Positions 7,315-15,463 of a DNA stretch of 23,569 nt are shown here, one piece after another. This stretch comes from Christensenella sp. UBA4379 (GTDB lineage: Bacteria; Bacillota; Clostridia; Christensenellales; Aristaeellaceae): positions 109,799 to 133,367 of the forward strand of contig DGRV01000021.1 in the NCBI GenBank assembly GCA_002391225.1, read 5' to 3'. The notes under the pieces were generated by a model. That model saw only the letters and a list, made by a program, of their open reading frames with translations, ran no database searches and was not told where the DNA came from. The position numbers and the translations under genes were made by a program. Numbering within the stretch: position 1 is the stretch's first letter; each line of letters opens with the position of its first letter.

Positions 7315-8613
7315 ATGGCATCCATTCAGAATACCGCCTTAAAATTATCCAGCCTGCTGAAAGCCGCCGGGATCAGTAAATTCGCCCTTTCCCTGACGGA
7401 AAGCGAAAAGAGGGAGCTGAATACCGAGCACGTCAATTTCTCCCTCTACCGGACCCTCTTTGACCGTTCCGCCTCCGTGACGGCCTACCTGGACGGGCGG
7501 AAGGGCTCCGCCTCCGGCAACGACCTGACGGACGAGGGACTGTTGCAGTTGGTGGAGGACGCAAAGGCCGGCGCCCTGTCCTCCGGTCCGGACGAGGCCA
7601 ACGACATCGCCCCCCGGCAGGAGCCGCAGGTGTTTGAGCACGGTCCCCTGAACCCGGACATGGAGGGCTTCTATGATCGCCTGGCGGAGCTGATCGACAC
7701 CGTGTCCAAGGAATATCCCCTGATCCGCCTGGGCCAGATCATCGGCAGCCATACCCGGACGCACCGCCTCTACCTCAACTCCAACGGCACCTGCTTTGAA
7801 AAACTCGACGGCCGGTATGACGCCATGCTGGAATTTGCCGGCAACGACGGGGATAGGACCACCGGCCTGGCCTACGGCTCCGTGACCATCAGCGGCCTCA
7901 AAAAGCCGATCCTGGAGTACGGCAGCCTGCGCAGGCAGCTTTCGGAAACCGAAAAGAGCCTGACCACCGTCCCCGTGGGGGACAAATTCGAGGGCACGGT
8001 GATCTTTACGCCCGACGCCCTGGGCCAGTTTATCTGGATGCTTTTGGACAACTATGTGAGCGACGGCGTGATCATGAACGGCACCAGCCGCTGGCTCAAA
8101 TGCCTGGGCGAACAGGTGGTGAGCCCCAAGCTTACCTTACGCATGGTGACGGAGGACCCGCGCCTGGCGGTGACCAGCTCCTATACGGGGGACGGCTACC
8201 GCGCAGAGGACGTCACCATTCTGGACCAGGGCGTGCTCCGCTCCTTCCTGCTGAACCTCTACGCGGCGAAAAAGACGGGCCAGGCCGTCACGAAGAACGA
8301 TGGCTCCCGCCTGATCATGGAACCGGGGGACACGGCCCTTTCGGACATGATCCGCAGAGTGTCCCGCGGCCTCATCGTCGGCGGCTTCTCCGGCGGCGAG
8401 CCGGGTGTCAACGGCGAGTTCTCCGGCGTGGCCAAGAACAGCTTCTACGTGGAAAACGGCGAAGTGAAGGGGGCTGTCATGGAGACGATGATCAGCGGCA
8501 ACCTGACCGACGTGTTCTCCAACGTTACCGCGGTTTCCAAAGAGCTTGTCTCGGACGGCACCTTCGCTTTCCCCTGGATGGCGGCAGAAGGCGTCACGGT
8601 TTCCGGGAAATGA
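7315..8613 (+). CDS. tldE: TldE/PmbA family protein (non-catalytic partner of TldD)
   Basis: A 432-residue member of the TldD/PmbA family without an HExxxH motif, as expected for the TldE subunit. Family landmarks include GRKGSASGNDL near residues 61-71, LYLNSNGTCFE near residues 150-160, and the C-terminal FSGVAKNSFYVENGE and ISGNLTDVF blocks. It starts 1 bp after tldD with GGAGG 9 bp upstream and must be co-translated with it. Its role is to complete the clam-shell protease that admits unfolded peptides to the TldD zinc site. Length is normal for the family and nothing appears truncated. Confidence 0.94.
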   Translation: MASIQNTALKLSSLLKAAGISKFALSLTESEKRELNTEHVNFSLYRTLFDRSASVTAYLDGRKGSASGNDLTDEGLLQLVEDAKAGALSSGPDEANDIAPRQEPQVFEHGPLNPDMEGFYDRLAELIDTVSKEYPLIRLGQIIGSHTRTHRLYLNSNGTCFEKLDGRYDAMLEFAGNDGDRTTGLAYGSVTISGLKKPILEYGSLRRQLSETEKSLTTVPVGDKFEGTVIFTPDALGQFIWMLLDNYVSDGVIMNGTSRWLKCLGEQVVSPKLTLRMVTEDPRLAVTSSYTGDGYRAEDVTILDQGVLRSFLLNLYAAKKTGQAVTKNDGSRLIMEPGDTALSDMIRRVSRGLIVGGFSGGEPGVNGEFSGVAKNSFYVENGEVKGAVMETMISGNLTDVFSNVTAVSKELVSDGTFAFPWMAAEGVTVSGK

Positions 8614-8636
8614 GATCAAAAAACACGTTCAGCCAG

Positions 8637-8658
8637 TCCTGTATGCTGCAATACAGGA
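8637..8658. repeat. Hairpin in the tldE/toxin-antitoxin gap
   Basis: TCCTGTAT and ATACAGGA form a perfect 8-bp stem around a GCTGCA loop. No T-run follows, so it is not a standard terminator. It may stabilise the tldE mRNA end or be a small remnant element. Confidence 0.5.
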
Positions 8659-8723
8659 AAGCGGCGGGCGGCGTTCACGCTCCGGCCGTGGTTCTGAGCG
8701 CTGCGTGAAAAGAAAATTAGATG

Positions 8724-8757
8724 AAGGACGTCAGGCATGGGCCCGGCGTCCTTTTAT
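8724..8757 (+). terminator. Rho-independent terminator downstream of tldE
   Basis: A 13-position stem (8724-8736 with 8741-8753) with one mismatch and one G-T pair, an ATGG loop, and a TTTT tail at 8752-8755. It lies 110 bp after tldE and insulates the toxin-antitoxin promoter. Together with the hairpin at 8637 it accounts for most of the 263-bp gap, in which I see no gene. Confidence 0.8.
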
Positions 8758-8812
8758 ACGGGAGTAACGAACTGAGCGTCCGATCGGCAGAATAATTATG
8801 TGCGATATGTCT

Positions 8813-8840
8813 TTGACAAATCGTACGATTATGATATAAT
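8813..8840 (+). promoter_or_regulatory. Toxin-antitoxin promoter with embedded palindromic operator
   Basis: A perfect TTGACA at 8813-8818 and a perfect TATAAT at 8835-8840 have a 16-bp spacer. The spacer contains the perfect 12-bp palindrome AATCGTACGATT (8819-8830). Binding there would block RNA polymerase, which fits autorepression by a Phd/YefM antitoxin (family knowledge; the binding itself is inferred). Confidence 0.85.
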
Positions 8841-8876
8841 GAGCATGAAATATAAAATTGAGGGGAGGCAGAAAAC

Positions 8877-9092
8877 ATGTCGATTACCGCTACAGAACTG
8901 AAACAGAATCTGGGGAAATATCTCCTCCTGTCCGCGACGGAAGACATCTTTATCACCAGGAACGGGAAAGTCGTCAGCAAGCTGACCAGTCCCTTTAAGG
9001 ACCGGACGGAGACGGCAAAGTCCTTGTTCGGCATTTTGCCGGATGATATGACGCTGGAAGAGGCGAGAGAGGAACGGCTGAACCGGATATGA
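8877..9092 (+). CDS. Phd/YefM-family antitoxin
   Basis: A 71-residue protein beginning MSITATELKQNLGKYL, the typical Phd/YefM N-terminal DNA-binding and dimerisation start. FITRNGKVVSKL follows at about residues 25-36, and then a charged C-terminal tail (DDMTLEEAREERLNRI) that would wrap the toxin. It neutralises the PIN toxin encoded next and probably represses its own promoter through the palindrome at 8819-8830. A strong GAGGGGAGG site precedes the ATG. Its stop codon overlaps the toxin start (ATGA). Base composition is visibly more A+T-rich than the surrounding housekeeping genes, as is common for a horizontally acquired toxin-antitoxin module. Confidence 0.88.
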   Translation: MSITATELKQNLGKYLLLSATEDIFITRNGKVVSKLTSPFKDRTETAKSLFGILPDDMTLEEAREERLNRI

Positions 9093-9517
9093 GGGTGATG
9101 ATTGACACCTGCGTGATCATGGACGCGGTTCAGGGACGAAAACCCTTTGATCAGGATGCCGAGCAGGTGTTTTTGGCCGCGTCCAACATGCTCTTCGATG
9201 GATTTATTACTGCAAAGGCGATGACGGACATTTTTTACCTGTCACACCGCCTGACGCATGACAATGCTAAGGCCAGGACAATCCTCAGCCGCCTCGCGGC
9301 TATTTTTGAGGTGGCAGATACGGCAGGGGCCGATGTGATGGCGGCAATTGCCTCCAATACCTCGGATTTTGAGGACGCGGTGATGATTGAGACGGCGGTT
9401 CGCGAGAAGATGGACTGCATTGTCACCAGAAACACGCACGACTACCAATATTCTCCTATTCGGGTGCTTCTGCCGGGGGATTTTATTCGGGAGCTTACCG
9501 GACAGCCGTCTGTGTAA
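9089..9517 (+). CDS. PIN-domain toxin (VapC-like ribonuclease)
   Basis: A 142-residue PIN-domain protein, probably an Mg2+-dependent endoribonuclease. The acidic active-site residues are visible: D6 (MIDTCVIMD), D93/E95/D96 (SDFEDAVM) and D118 (VTRNTHDY). Between them lies the usual helical region with ITAKAMTDIFYL near residues 40-51. It overlaps the antitoxin gene by 4 bp, so toxin translation depends on antitoxin translation. PIN toxins are usually paired with VapB- or Phd-type antitoxins and cleave tRNA or rRNA; the RNA target here cannot be read from sequence. All expected catalytic acids are present, so the toxin is probably functional. Confidence 0.88.
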   Translation: MRVMIDTCVIMDAVQGRKPFDQDAEQVFLAASNMLFDGFITAKAMTDIFYLSHRLTHDNAKARTILSRLAAIFEVADTAGADVMAAIASNTSDFEDAVMIETAVREKMDCIVTRNTHDYQYSPIRVLLPGDFIRELTGQPSV

Positions 9518-9533
9518 CACCTGTATCCCCTGA

Positions 9534-9562
9534 TTGCAGGAGCCCCAAAACCGTGTTATAAT
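9534..9562 (+). promoter_or_regulatory. Sigma-A promoter of the polA-coaE cluster
   Basis: TTGCAG at 9534-9539, a 17-bp spacer and a perfect TATAAT at 9557-9562. It lies 33 bp before the polA ATG and only 16 bp after the toxin stop codon. Confidence 0.78.
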
Positions 9563-9595
9563 GGCATCAACATTTTCTGGGAGGGGGCTTTGCGG

Positions 9596-12148
9596 ATGGG
9601 CGGAGACTGCTTTTTGATTGTGGATGGGAACAGCCTGATGCACCGGGCGTTTCACGCCATGCCCCCGATGGATTTCGAGGGTACGCCGACCGGGGCGATC
9701 CATGGCTTTCTGATGATGCTGTTTAAGGTGTTTGAGGAAAGGAAGCCCGCCTACTGCGCGGTGGCCTTCGACGAGCACGCCCCGACCTTCCGCCATCTGG
9801 CCTACCCGGAGTACAAGGCCGGCCGGCAGAAGACGCCGGACGAGCTGATTTCGCAGCTGCGCCTCATCCGGGAGCTGCTGCCGGAGCTTCATATTCCGGT
9901 CTACGCCGTGGCAGGATATGAGGCGGACGACATTCTGGGCACGGTGGGCCGGCTCAATACCGAAAAAGAGATCGACACCATACTTTTAACCGGGGATCGG
10001 GACGCCCTGCAGCTGGTAGGGAACCGGGTCTCCCTGCTGTTTACGAAAAAGGGCATCACGGAGACCATCCTCTTTGACCCGGCCGGGGTGCGGGAATATT
10101 TTGGTGTCACCCCTTCGCAGGTGACGGACTTAAAGGGCCTCATGGGGGACAGCTCCGACAACATCACCGGCGTCCCCGGTGTGGGGGAAAAGACGGCGGT
10201 CAAATGGCTGCAGGAGTACGGGAGCCTGGACCAGGTGCTGGCCCACGCGGACGAGATCAAGGGAAAGATCGGCGAAAAGCTTAGGGACAACCGGGAGCTG
10301 GCCCTCTTTTCCAGGAAGCTCGCGACCATCGTGCCGGAAGCGCCCATTGTGATTGACTACGAAGCCTGTAGGACGGACCGAGTCGCCTCCGGGGTTTCGG
10401 CCCTGAGGAAGCTCGGGCTCAACGTGGCGGCGCAGCGGGCGCAGAAGCTCTTTGGCGGAGCGGAAGCCCCAGAAGCGGAGCCGGCGGACGAAAAAGCGGA
10501 GCCCGCGGCGGAGACAGAGCGCCTTTCGGACGCGGAGGGCATCCGCGCTTTCGCTTCGTCCCTGGAAGCGGCGGATTCTGCCGCCCTGTACGTCGGCGCG
10601 GACCGCCTTTCCCTGGCGGGGGACGGCCGGTGCGCGGAGGCCGCCCTGGGCCAGCAGACCCTGCTGGAGGAGGGGCTGACCCCGTCGGACGCGCTGACCG
10701 CCGCCTCCGCCCTGTTACAGCGGCCCCTGGGCACCCATGACGCGAAAAAGCTCTACCACACGCTGGACCGCTATCACCTGCCCCTGCCAGAAATTACCTG
10801 GGATACGCAGCTGGGGGCTTATCTGTTAAACCCGCTGGGGAAGGCCTTTCCGCTTCGGGACCTGGGGCCTGAAAACGCCGACACCGTCCTGCGTAGGGCA
10901 TCCGCCCAGGAAAAGCAGCTGAAAGCCCTTCATATGGATTCCCTCTACCGGGAGATCGAGCTGCCGCTGTTCAGGGTCCTTTACGACATGGAAAAGGCCG
11001 GTTTTCAGGTGGACGCGGACGTGCTCCGTACCCTGGGCCGGGAATATACGAAAAAGACGGAGGAGCTGCGGGACGAAATCTACCGCTCCACCGGCGTTTC
11101 CGGCTTTAACCTCAACTCCCCCCAGCAGCTGGGTAAGGTGCTGTTTGAAACCCTGGGCCTGACCGCCGGGAAAAAGACTCAGCGCGGCTACTCCACCGAC
11201 GCCGAGACCCTGGAAAAGCTGATCGACGAGCATCCCGCCGTCCGCATGATCCTGGACTACCGGACCTTCACCAAATTCAACGCCACCTATATCGATGGCC
11301 TTTTGCGCAACATCGACGAAACGGGCCGCGTCCATTCCTATTTCGACCAGACCGGCACGGCCACGGGCCGCATCTCTTCCAGCGAGCCGAACCTCCAGAA
11401 CATCCCTGTGCGCACCGACCTGGGCCGGGAGATCCGCCGGGCCTTTGTCGCCAGGAAAGGGTGCCTCCTGGTAGACGCCGACTATTCCCAGATCGAGCTC
11501 AGGGTGCTTGCCCACATGAGCGGGGACGAAGCGATGACGGACGCCTTCCAAAAAGGCCAGGACATCCATACCCGCACGGCCGCGGAGGTCTACGGCGTGC
11601 CCATGGAAGAGGTGACGCACGAGATGCGCTCGGCGTCCAAGGCGGTCAATTTCGGCATCGTCTACGGCATCAGCGACTTTGGTCTGGCCCGGAACATCGG
11701 CGTTTCGCGCTGGACGGCCCATGACTTTATCGAGCGCTATTTAAGCCGCTATCCGGGCATCCGCGCCTTCATGGAGGACTGCAAGCGAAAGGGCCACGAG
11801 CGGGGGTACGCGGAAACCCTTTTTGGCCGGCGCAGGCCGCTTCCGGAACTCAAGGTAGGCAGGACCCGGGCCTTTGGGGAGCGAGTGGCCATGAACATGC
11901 CGGTGCAGGGCACCGCGGCGGACATCATCAAGCTGGCCATGGTCCGGGTCTGGGAGCGGCTGAAGGACGAAATGCCGGAGGCGAGGCTGATTTTGCAGGT
12001 GCACGACGAGCTGCTGATTGAAGCGCCCGAGGCCCTGGCCCAGCGGGCGGGCGAGCTGCTCAAGGGCGTGATGGAATCCGTCGCCTCCCTGTCTGTCCCG
12101 CTGGTGGCGGAAGTACAAACGGGAAAGAGCTGGTACGAAACCAAATGA
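9596..12148 (+). CDS. polA: DNA polymerase I
   Basis: An 850-residue family A polymerase. The 5'-3' flap nuclease spans about residues 1-290 (IVDGNSLMHRAFH, YEADDILG, LTGDRDALQL, GDSSDNITGVPGVGEKTA). A middle domain at about 290-455 lacks the DxE and other carboxylates of the 3'-5' proofreading site. The polymerase domain carries motif A (DADYSQIELR, D629), motif B (KAVNFGIVYG) and motif C (VHDEL, D804). It removes RNA primers and fills gaps during replication and repair. An A/E/P-rich linker near residues 283-305 joins the nuclease to the dead exonuclease domain. I took the ATG at 9596; a TTG at 9590 is also possible given the GGGAGGGGG site at 9579. Its stop codon overlaps coaE (ATGA). Confidence 0.96.
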   Translation: MGGDCFLIVDGNSLMHRAFHAMPPMDFEGTPTGAIHGFLMMLFKVFEERKPAYCAVAFDEHAPTFRHLAYPEYKAGRQKTPDELISQLRLIRELLPELHIPVYAVAGYEADDILGTVGRLNTEKEIDTILLTGDRDALQLVGNRVSLLFTKKGITETILFDPAGVREYFGVTPSQVTDLKGLMGDSSDNITGVPGVGEKTAVKWLQEYGSLDQVLAHADEIKGKIGEKLRDNRELALFSRKLATIVPEAPIVIDYEACRTDRVASGVSALRKLGLNVAAQRAQKLFGGAEAPEAEPADEKAEPAAETERLSDAEGIRAFASSLEAADSAALYVGADRLSLAGDGRCAEAALGQQTLLEEGLTPSDALTAASALLQRPLGTHDAKKLYHTLDRYHLPLPEITWDTQLGAYLLNPLGKAFPLRDLGPENADTVLRRASAQEKQLKALHMDSLYREIELPLFRVLYDMEKAGFQVDADVLRTLGREYTKKTEELRDEIYRSTGVSGFNLNSPQQLGKVLFETLGLTAGKKTQRGYSTDAETLEKLIDEHPAVRMILDYRTFTKFNATYIDGLLRNIDETGRVHSYFDQTGTATGRISSSEPNLQNIPVRTDLGREIRRAFVARKGCLLVDADYSQIELRVLAHMSGDEAMTDAFQKGQDIHTRTAAEVYGVPMEEVTHEMRSASKAVNFGIVYGISDFGLARNIGVSRWTAHDFIERYLSRYPGIRAFMEDCKRKGHERGYAETLFGRRRPLPELKVGRTRAFGERVAMNMPVQGTAADIIKLAMVRVWERLKDEMPEARLILQVHDELLIEAPEALAQRAGELLKGVMESVASLSVPLVAEVQTGKSWYETK

Positions 12149-12771
12149 CGTATGTGATCGGCCTGACCGGCGGCATCGCCAGCGGCAAGAGCAACCTTTC
12201 CGCCGCCCTTCATGCCCTTGGGGCGGAGGTGATCGACGCGGACCGGATCAGCCGGGCCCTGACTGCCCCGGGCGGCCCCGCCCTGCCGGCCATCCGGAAA
12301 GCCTTTGGGAACAGCTTTTTTCACGGCGAGGAGCTGGACCGAAAGGCCCTGGGCAGGCTGGTATTTTCCGACCCGGAGGCGTTAAACCGGCTGAACGGGC
12401 TGACCCATCCGCTGATCCTGAAAGAAATCCGGGAAAGGCTCCGGGTCCTGGAGCAAGCGGGCGTGCCCGTCTGCGTGCTGGACGCCCCGCTGCTGTATGA
12501 AGCCGGGCTGGACAGCCTGTGCGACACGGTCTGGTGCGCGTGGCTCCCCAAGGAGCTGCAGATCCGCCGCCTTCGGGAGCGGGACGGGCTGACGCGGAAG
12601 GAAGCGGAACGCCGCATCGCCAGCCAGATGCCGCCCCGGGAGAAAAAACGCCGCAGCGACCTGGTGATCGACACCCGGGGCAGCCGGGAGAAGAGCGCGG
12701 CCCAGGCGGAGAAGGCCTACCGGGTCGTCCTTTCAGAGCAAACGCAAACACCGATGGAGGAACACCGTTGA
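12145..12771 (+). CDS. coaE: Dephospho-CoA kinase
   Basis: A 208-residue P-loop kinase that phosphorylates the 3'-hydroxyl of dephospho-CoA, the last step of coenzyme A synthesis in the cytosol. The Walker A motif is GLTGGIASGKSN (K15). VIDADRISR (about residues 29-37) and HPLILKEIRERL, then VLDAPLLYEAGL (about residues 111-122), are family blocks, and the lid region has RLRERDGLTRKEAERRI. It overlaps polA by 4 bp and the lytic transglycosylase start by 4 bp. The polA-coaE-transglycosylase order is common in Clostridia. Length is normal. The C-terminal tail after about residue 195 is divergent. Confidence 0.95.
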   Translation: MTYVIGLTGGIASGKSNLSAALHALGAEVIDADRISRALTAPGGPALPAIRKAFGNSFFHGEELDRKALGRLVFSDPEALNRLNGLTHPLILKEIRERLRVLEQAGVPVCVLDAPLLYEAGLDSLCDTVWCAWLPKELQIRRLRERDGLTRKEAERRIASQMPPREKKRRSDLVIDTRGSREKSAAQAEKAYRVVLSEQTQTPMEEHR

Positions 12772-13475
12772 GCGGTTCCAGAGAGGCGTCCCCCCGCTCC
12801 CGCAGGGCGGACGCGCAGAGATGCAGCGGACGCGGGAAAAAGAAACGCGGCGGGCTGTTCAGCCCCGCCCAGCGGGCGGTCCTGCTGGCGGCCCTGTGCG
12901 GCGTGGTCCTGTGCCTGGCCTTTTTTCTGGTCAGCTCGGCCCGCCTGGCGGACCAGACCCGCCTGATGGAGGAAGAGCAGGCGGCCTATGACCGCCGCGT
13001 CTGGCGGACGACGGTCCGCTACCGGGAGCAGATCGTAAGAGAAGCACAGCAGTACGGGCTGCGGCCGGCCTTTGTCGCCGCCATCATTTTAAACGAGAGC
13101 AGCTACGACCCCTCCGCCGTCAGCTCCGTCGGCGCCCGGGGCCTGATGCAGCTGCTGCCGGATACGGGCAGATGGGTCGCCGGGAAGCTCGGCATCCGGG
13201 ATTATACGGACGACCTCCTCTTTGACGCCGAGACCAACCTCCGCCTGGGGGTCTGGTATCTGGACTTTCTGTCCGACCGCTACGGCGGGGACCCGGTGCT
13301 GGTGGCCTGCGCCTACCACGCCGGCCACGGGAACGTGGATACCTGGCTGACCCGCTATTCCCGGGACGGCCGGACCCTGTCCCTGGACGAGATACCCATG
13401 GAAAATACCCGCAGCTATGCGCGGAAGGTGGTGGATTCTTATGCGATCTATCTGGAAAACTATTATCAGGACTGA
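12768..13475 (+). CDS. Membrane-anchored SLT-type lytic transglycosylase
   Basis: A 235-residue protein. Residues 1-36 are a basic cytoplasmic tail and about 37-62 a membrane anchor (Ala/Leu/Val-rich). The soluble-lytic-transglycosylase domain covers about 85-230. The catalytic Glu is E110 in ILNESSYDP, followed by GARGLMQLLPDTG, NLRLGVWYL and CAYHAGHGNV, all canonical. It cleaves the MurNAc-GlcNAc bond to make 1,6-anhydro ends. I chose the TTG at 12768, which overlaps the coaE stop as TTGA, because GGAGG lies 7 bp upstream and the frame fits the basic tail and anchor; longer starts would lie within coaE. Its 3' end overlaps the next gene by 35 bp, so the two are tightly linked. Confidence 0.9.
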   Translation: MSGSREASPRSRRADAQRCSGRGKKKRGGLFSPAQRAVLLAALCGVVLCLAFFLVSSARLADQTRLMEEEQAAYDRRVWRTTVRYREQIVREAQQYGLRPAFVAAIILNESSYDPSAVSSVGARGLMQLLPDTGRWVAGKLGIRDYTDDLLFDAETNLRLGVWYLDFLSDRYGGDPVLVACAYHAGHGNVDTWLTRYSRDGRTLSLDEIPMENTRSYARKVVDSYAIYLENYYQD

Positions 13476-15039
13476 GCTGTGCCTGTTGGCGCTTCTGGTG
13501 GCCCTCACCCCCCTGTCCGCCTGCGCGGGGGACATCGCCCAGAACTTTTCCATCGGGATGATTTCGGTCAAGACCACGGTGCTCAACCCCCTGCTAGCCC
13601 TGGAAAGGGATTTTCAGTCCCTCCACAGCCTGATTTACGAGAGCCTGATCACCCTGGACGACAGCTATCATCCCCAGCCCAACCTGGCCCTGAACTGGAG
13701 CACGAACGACGGCATCACCTGGACCTTCACCCTGCGGGACGACGCCGTTTTCAGCGACGGCACCCCCCTGGATGCCTACGACGTGGCTGCCACGGTGAAC
13801 GAGATCATCCGCCTGGCCAAGGACGATACGGCCGAAAACAAGGGCGTGTACGCCTCCATGCGCTACACGGTGTCCAAGGCCCAGGCCAACGACGCCAAGA
13901 CCGTCGTCATCACCTCCTCCAGGCCCTATTACGGCTTTCTGTACGCGATGACCTTCCCGGTTTTAAAGCAGGAGGAGGTCCAGGCGGAGTATCCGGTGGG
14001 CTCCGGCCCCTACCGGGCGGTCTCCTTCAGCCCCGGCAACTTCCTCTACCTTTCCGCCAACGAATACTGGCGCGGGGAAGAGCCCTTTGTGTCTGAGATC
14101 AACGCCTTCTTTTTCGCCACCAACAAGGAGCTGACCAACGCCTACGAGTACAACCGCGTGGACGCCATCATCACCCGTTCGGTCACTACGGCCCAGTACC
14201 GCACCGGTGTCACCGCCCTGAATATGGACTACCGCACCCGCCAGCTGGAGGTGCTGCTGTTCAACCTCAAGGCCTACGAGCTGGAGGACGTCCGCGTCCG
14301 CAAGGCCATCCGTTACGCCATCGACCCCGACGCCCTGGCCCAGAACGCCTATTACGGCATGGTCTCCAGGACGGATACCATGTTCCCCGCGAACACCTGG
14401 ATGTATTACGACGCCAGCGACGCGGACGGGGAGGCCTATTTTTCCTACAGCCTGGAAAAGGCGAACCAGCTGCTGACGGAAGCGGGCTGGACGGACACGG
14501 ACGAAGATGGGGTCCGCGACATGGTCTTAGAGGGCAAGAAGGTTAAGCTGTCCCTGCGCCTGTGGGTCTATGAGGAGGCGGAAAACTCCGTCCGCGTGGA
14601 AACGGCCAACGCCATCCGGGACCAGCTGGCCAAGGCGGGCATCGAGGTCCGCGTGACGACCCTGAGCTTCGGCCTGGCCAAGGAACGCCTGCAGGCCGGC
14701 AATTTTGACCTGTGCCTGGCGGCCTTCCAGATGGATTCCGTGCCGGACCCGGGCTTCCTGCTCTACGGGCCCAACACCGGCAATTACGGCCGCTACAAGT
14801 CTGAGACGATGAACAACCTGATTACCGAGCTGCGCAAATGCCGCACCGACATCGAACGGGGACCGGAGTACAAGCAACTGCTGGACCAGATCCAGGCGGA
14901 GTTCGCCCGGGACTGCCCCTTCGTCAGCCTCTATTTCCGTGGCGGAGCGGTGCTGACGAGGATGGTGTACACCAGCGTGCGGGACGTCCGCGAGCCGGAG
15001 GTGCTCAAGGGCATCGAGCTGATGAACCCCAACCGCTGA
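13441..15039 (+). CDS. Family 5 extracellular solute-binding lipoprotein (peptide-type)
   Basis: A 532-residue substrate-binding protein of the OppA/DppA type (SBP_bac_5). The N-terminus has a signal with lipobox LSAC, so Cys29 or nearby would be lipidated. Family blocks include LIYESLITLDDSYHPQPNLA, WTFTLRDDAVFSDGTPL, VGSGPYRAV, VRKAIRYAIDP and AGWTDTDEDGVRD. Such proteins deliver peptides or other solutes to ABC permeases, yet no permease or ATPase gene is nearby. The ATG at 13441 fits a GGAAGGTGG site; another ATG at 13417 would lengthen the signal. It overlaps the lytic transglycosylase gene by 35 bp and precedes a peptidoglycan-binding protein. Binding of muropeptides or cell-wall peptides is therefore an attractive guess, comparable with MppA (inference). 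Confidence 0.88.
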   Translation: MRSIWKTIIRTELCLLALLVALTPLSACAGDIAQNFSIGMISVKTTVLNPLLALERDFQSLHSLIYESLITLDDSYHPQPNLALNWSTNDGITWTFTLRDDAVFSDGTPLDAYDVAATVNEIIRLAKDDTAENKGVYASMRYTVSKAQANDAKTVVITSSRPYYGFLYAMTFPVLKQEEVQAEYPVGSGPYRAVSFSPGNFLYLSANEYWRGEEPFVSEINAFFFATNKELTNAYEYNRVDAIITRSVTTAQYRTGVTALNMDYRTRQLEVLLFNLKAYELEDVRVRKAIRYAIDPDALAQNAYYGMVSRTDTMFPANTWMYYDASDADGEAYFSYSLEKANQLLTEAGWTDTDEDGVRDMVLEGKKVKLSLRLWVYEEAENSVRVETANAIRDQLAKAGIEVRVTTLSFGLAKERLQAGNFDLCLAAFQMDSVPDPGFLLYGPNTGNYGRYKSETMNNLITELRKCRTDIERGPEYKQLLDQIQAEFARDCPFVSLYFRGGAVLTRMVYTSVRDVREPEVLKGIELMNPNR

Positions 15040-15046
15040 AAAATCT

Positions 15047-15463
15047 ATGAGAAGAAACAGAAAGAAGCCTTTCCTGACCCCCGCCTTTGCGGTCACCCTG
15101 GCCCTTTTGCTGACGGCGGGGCTGCTACTGGCGGTCAACGGCATTTCCCGACAGGAAAAATACGCCTATCTCGCGTCCCTTACCCCGACGCCGTCGGCGG
15201 TACCCAAAAAGGTCTCCTATACCTACGACTATCAGACCCCCGCGCCGACGGCCCTGCTGCTGGGCTCGGGCCGGGAGGGACCGATTGTCAAGGAAATCCA
15301 GCAGCGCCTCAAGGACCTTGGCTATTATACCGGCCTGATCGATGGCCAGTTCGGCGGCCAGACCCGCGACGCCGTCATCGCCTTCCAGAAGGACAAAGGC
15401 CTGACGGCGGACGGCCTGGTGGGGGAGGAGACCTACGCCCTGCTGATGGGGAATGGATCATAG
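15047..15463 (+). CDS. Small membrane-anchored peptidoglycan-binding protein
   Basis: A 138-residue protein with a basic start (MRRNRKKP) and a membrane segment at about residues 11-31. A Thr/Pro linker follows (TPTPSAVPKK, then TPAPTA). The C-terminal PG_binding_1 domain covers about residues 75-135 (VKEIQQRLKDLGYYTGLIDGQFGGQTRDAVIAFQ is split across its first two helices). It has no catalytic domain. The gene starts 7 bp after the solute-binding gene and is the last of the polA-coaE cluster. It probably tethers a partner, perhaps the transglycosylase or the lipoprotein, to the wall (inference). No clear ribosome binding site precedes the ATG, suggesting translational coupling. Confidence 0.85.
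   Translation: MRRNRKKPFLTPAFAVTLALLLTAGLLLAVNGISRQEKYAYLASLTPTPSAVPKKVSYTYDYQTPAPTALLLGSGREGPIVKEIQQRLKDLGYYTGLIDGQFGGQTRDAVIAFQKDKGLTADGLVGEETYALLMGNGS

Noticed and set aside
5913..7325. Long minus-strand open frame opposite tldD (about 470 codons)
   Set aside because: Same shadow composition; tldD carries the HExxxH motif and a ribosome binding site.
8674..8709. TTCACGC/GCGTGAA inverted repeat downstream of tldE
   Set aside because: Seven-bp arms with a 22-nt loop in GC-rich DNA are expected by chance; the terminator at 8724 is a better explanation for the region.
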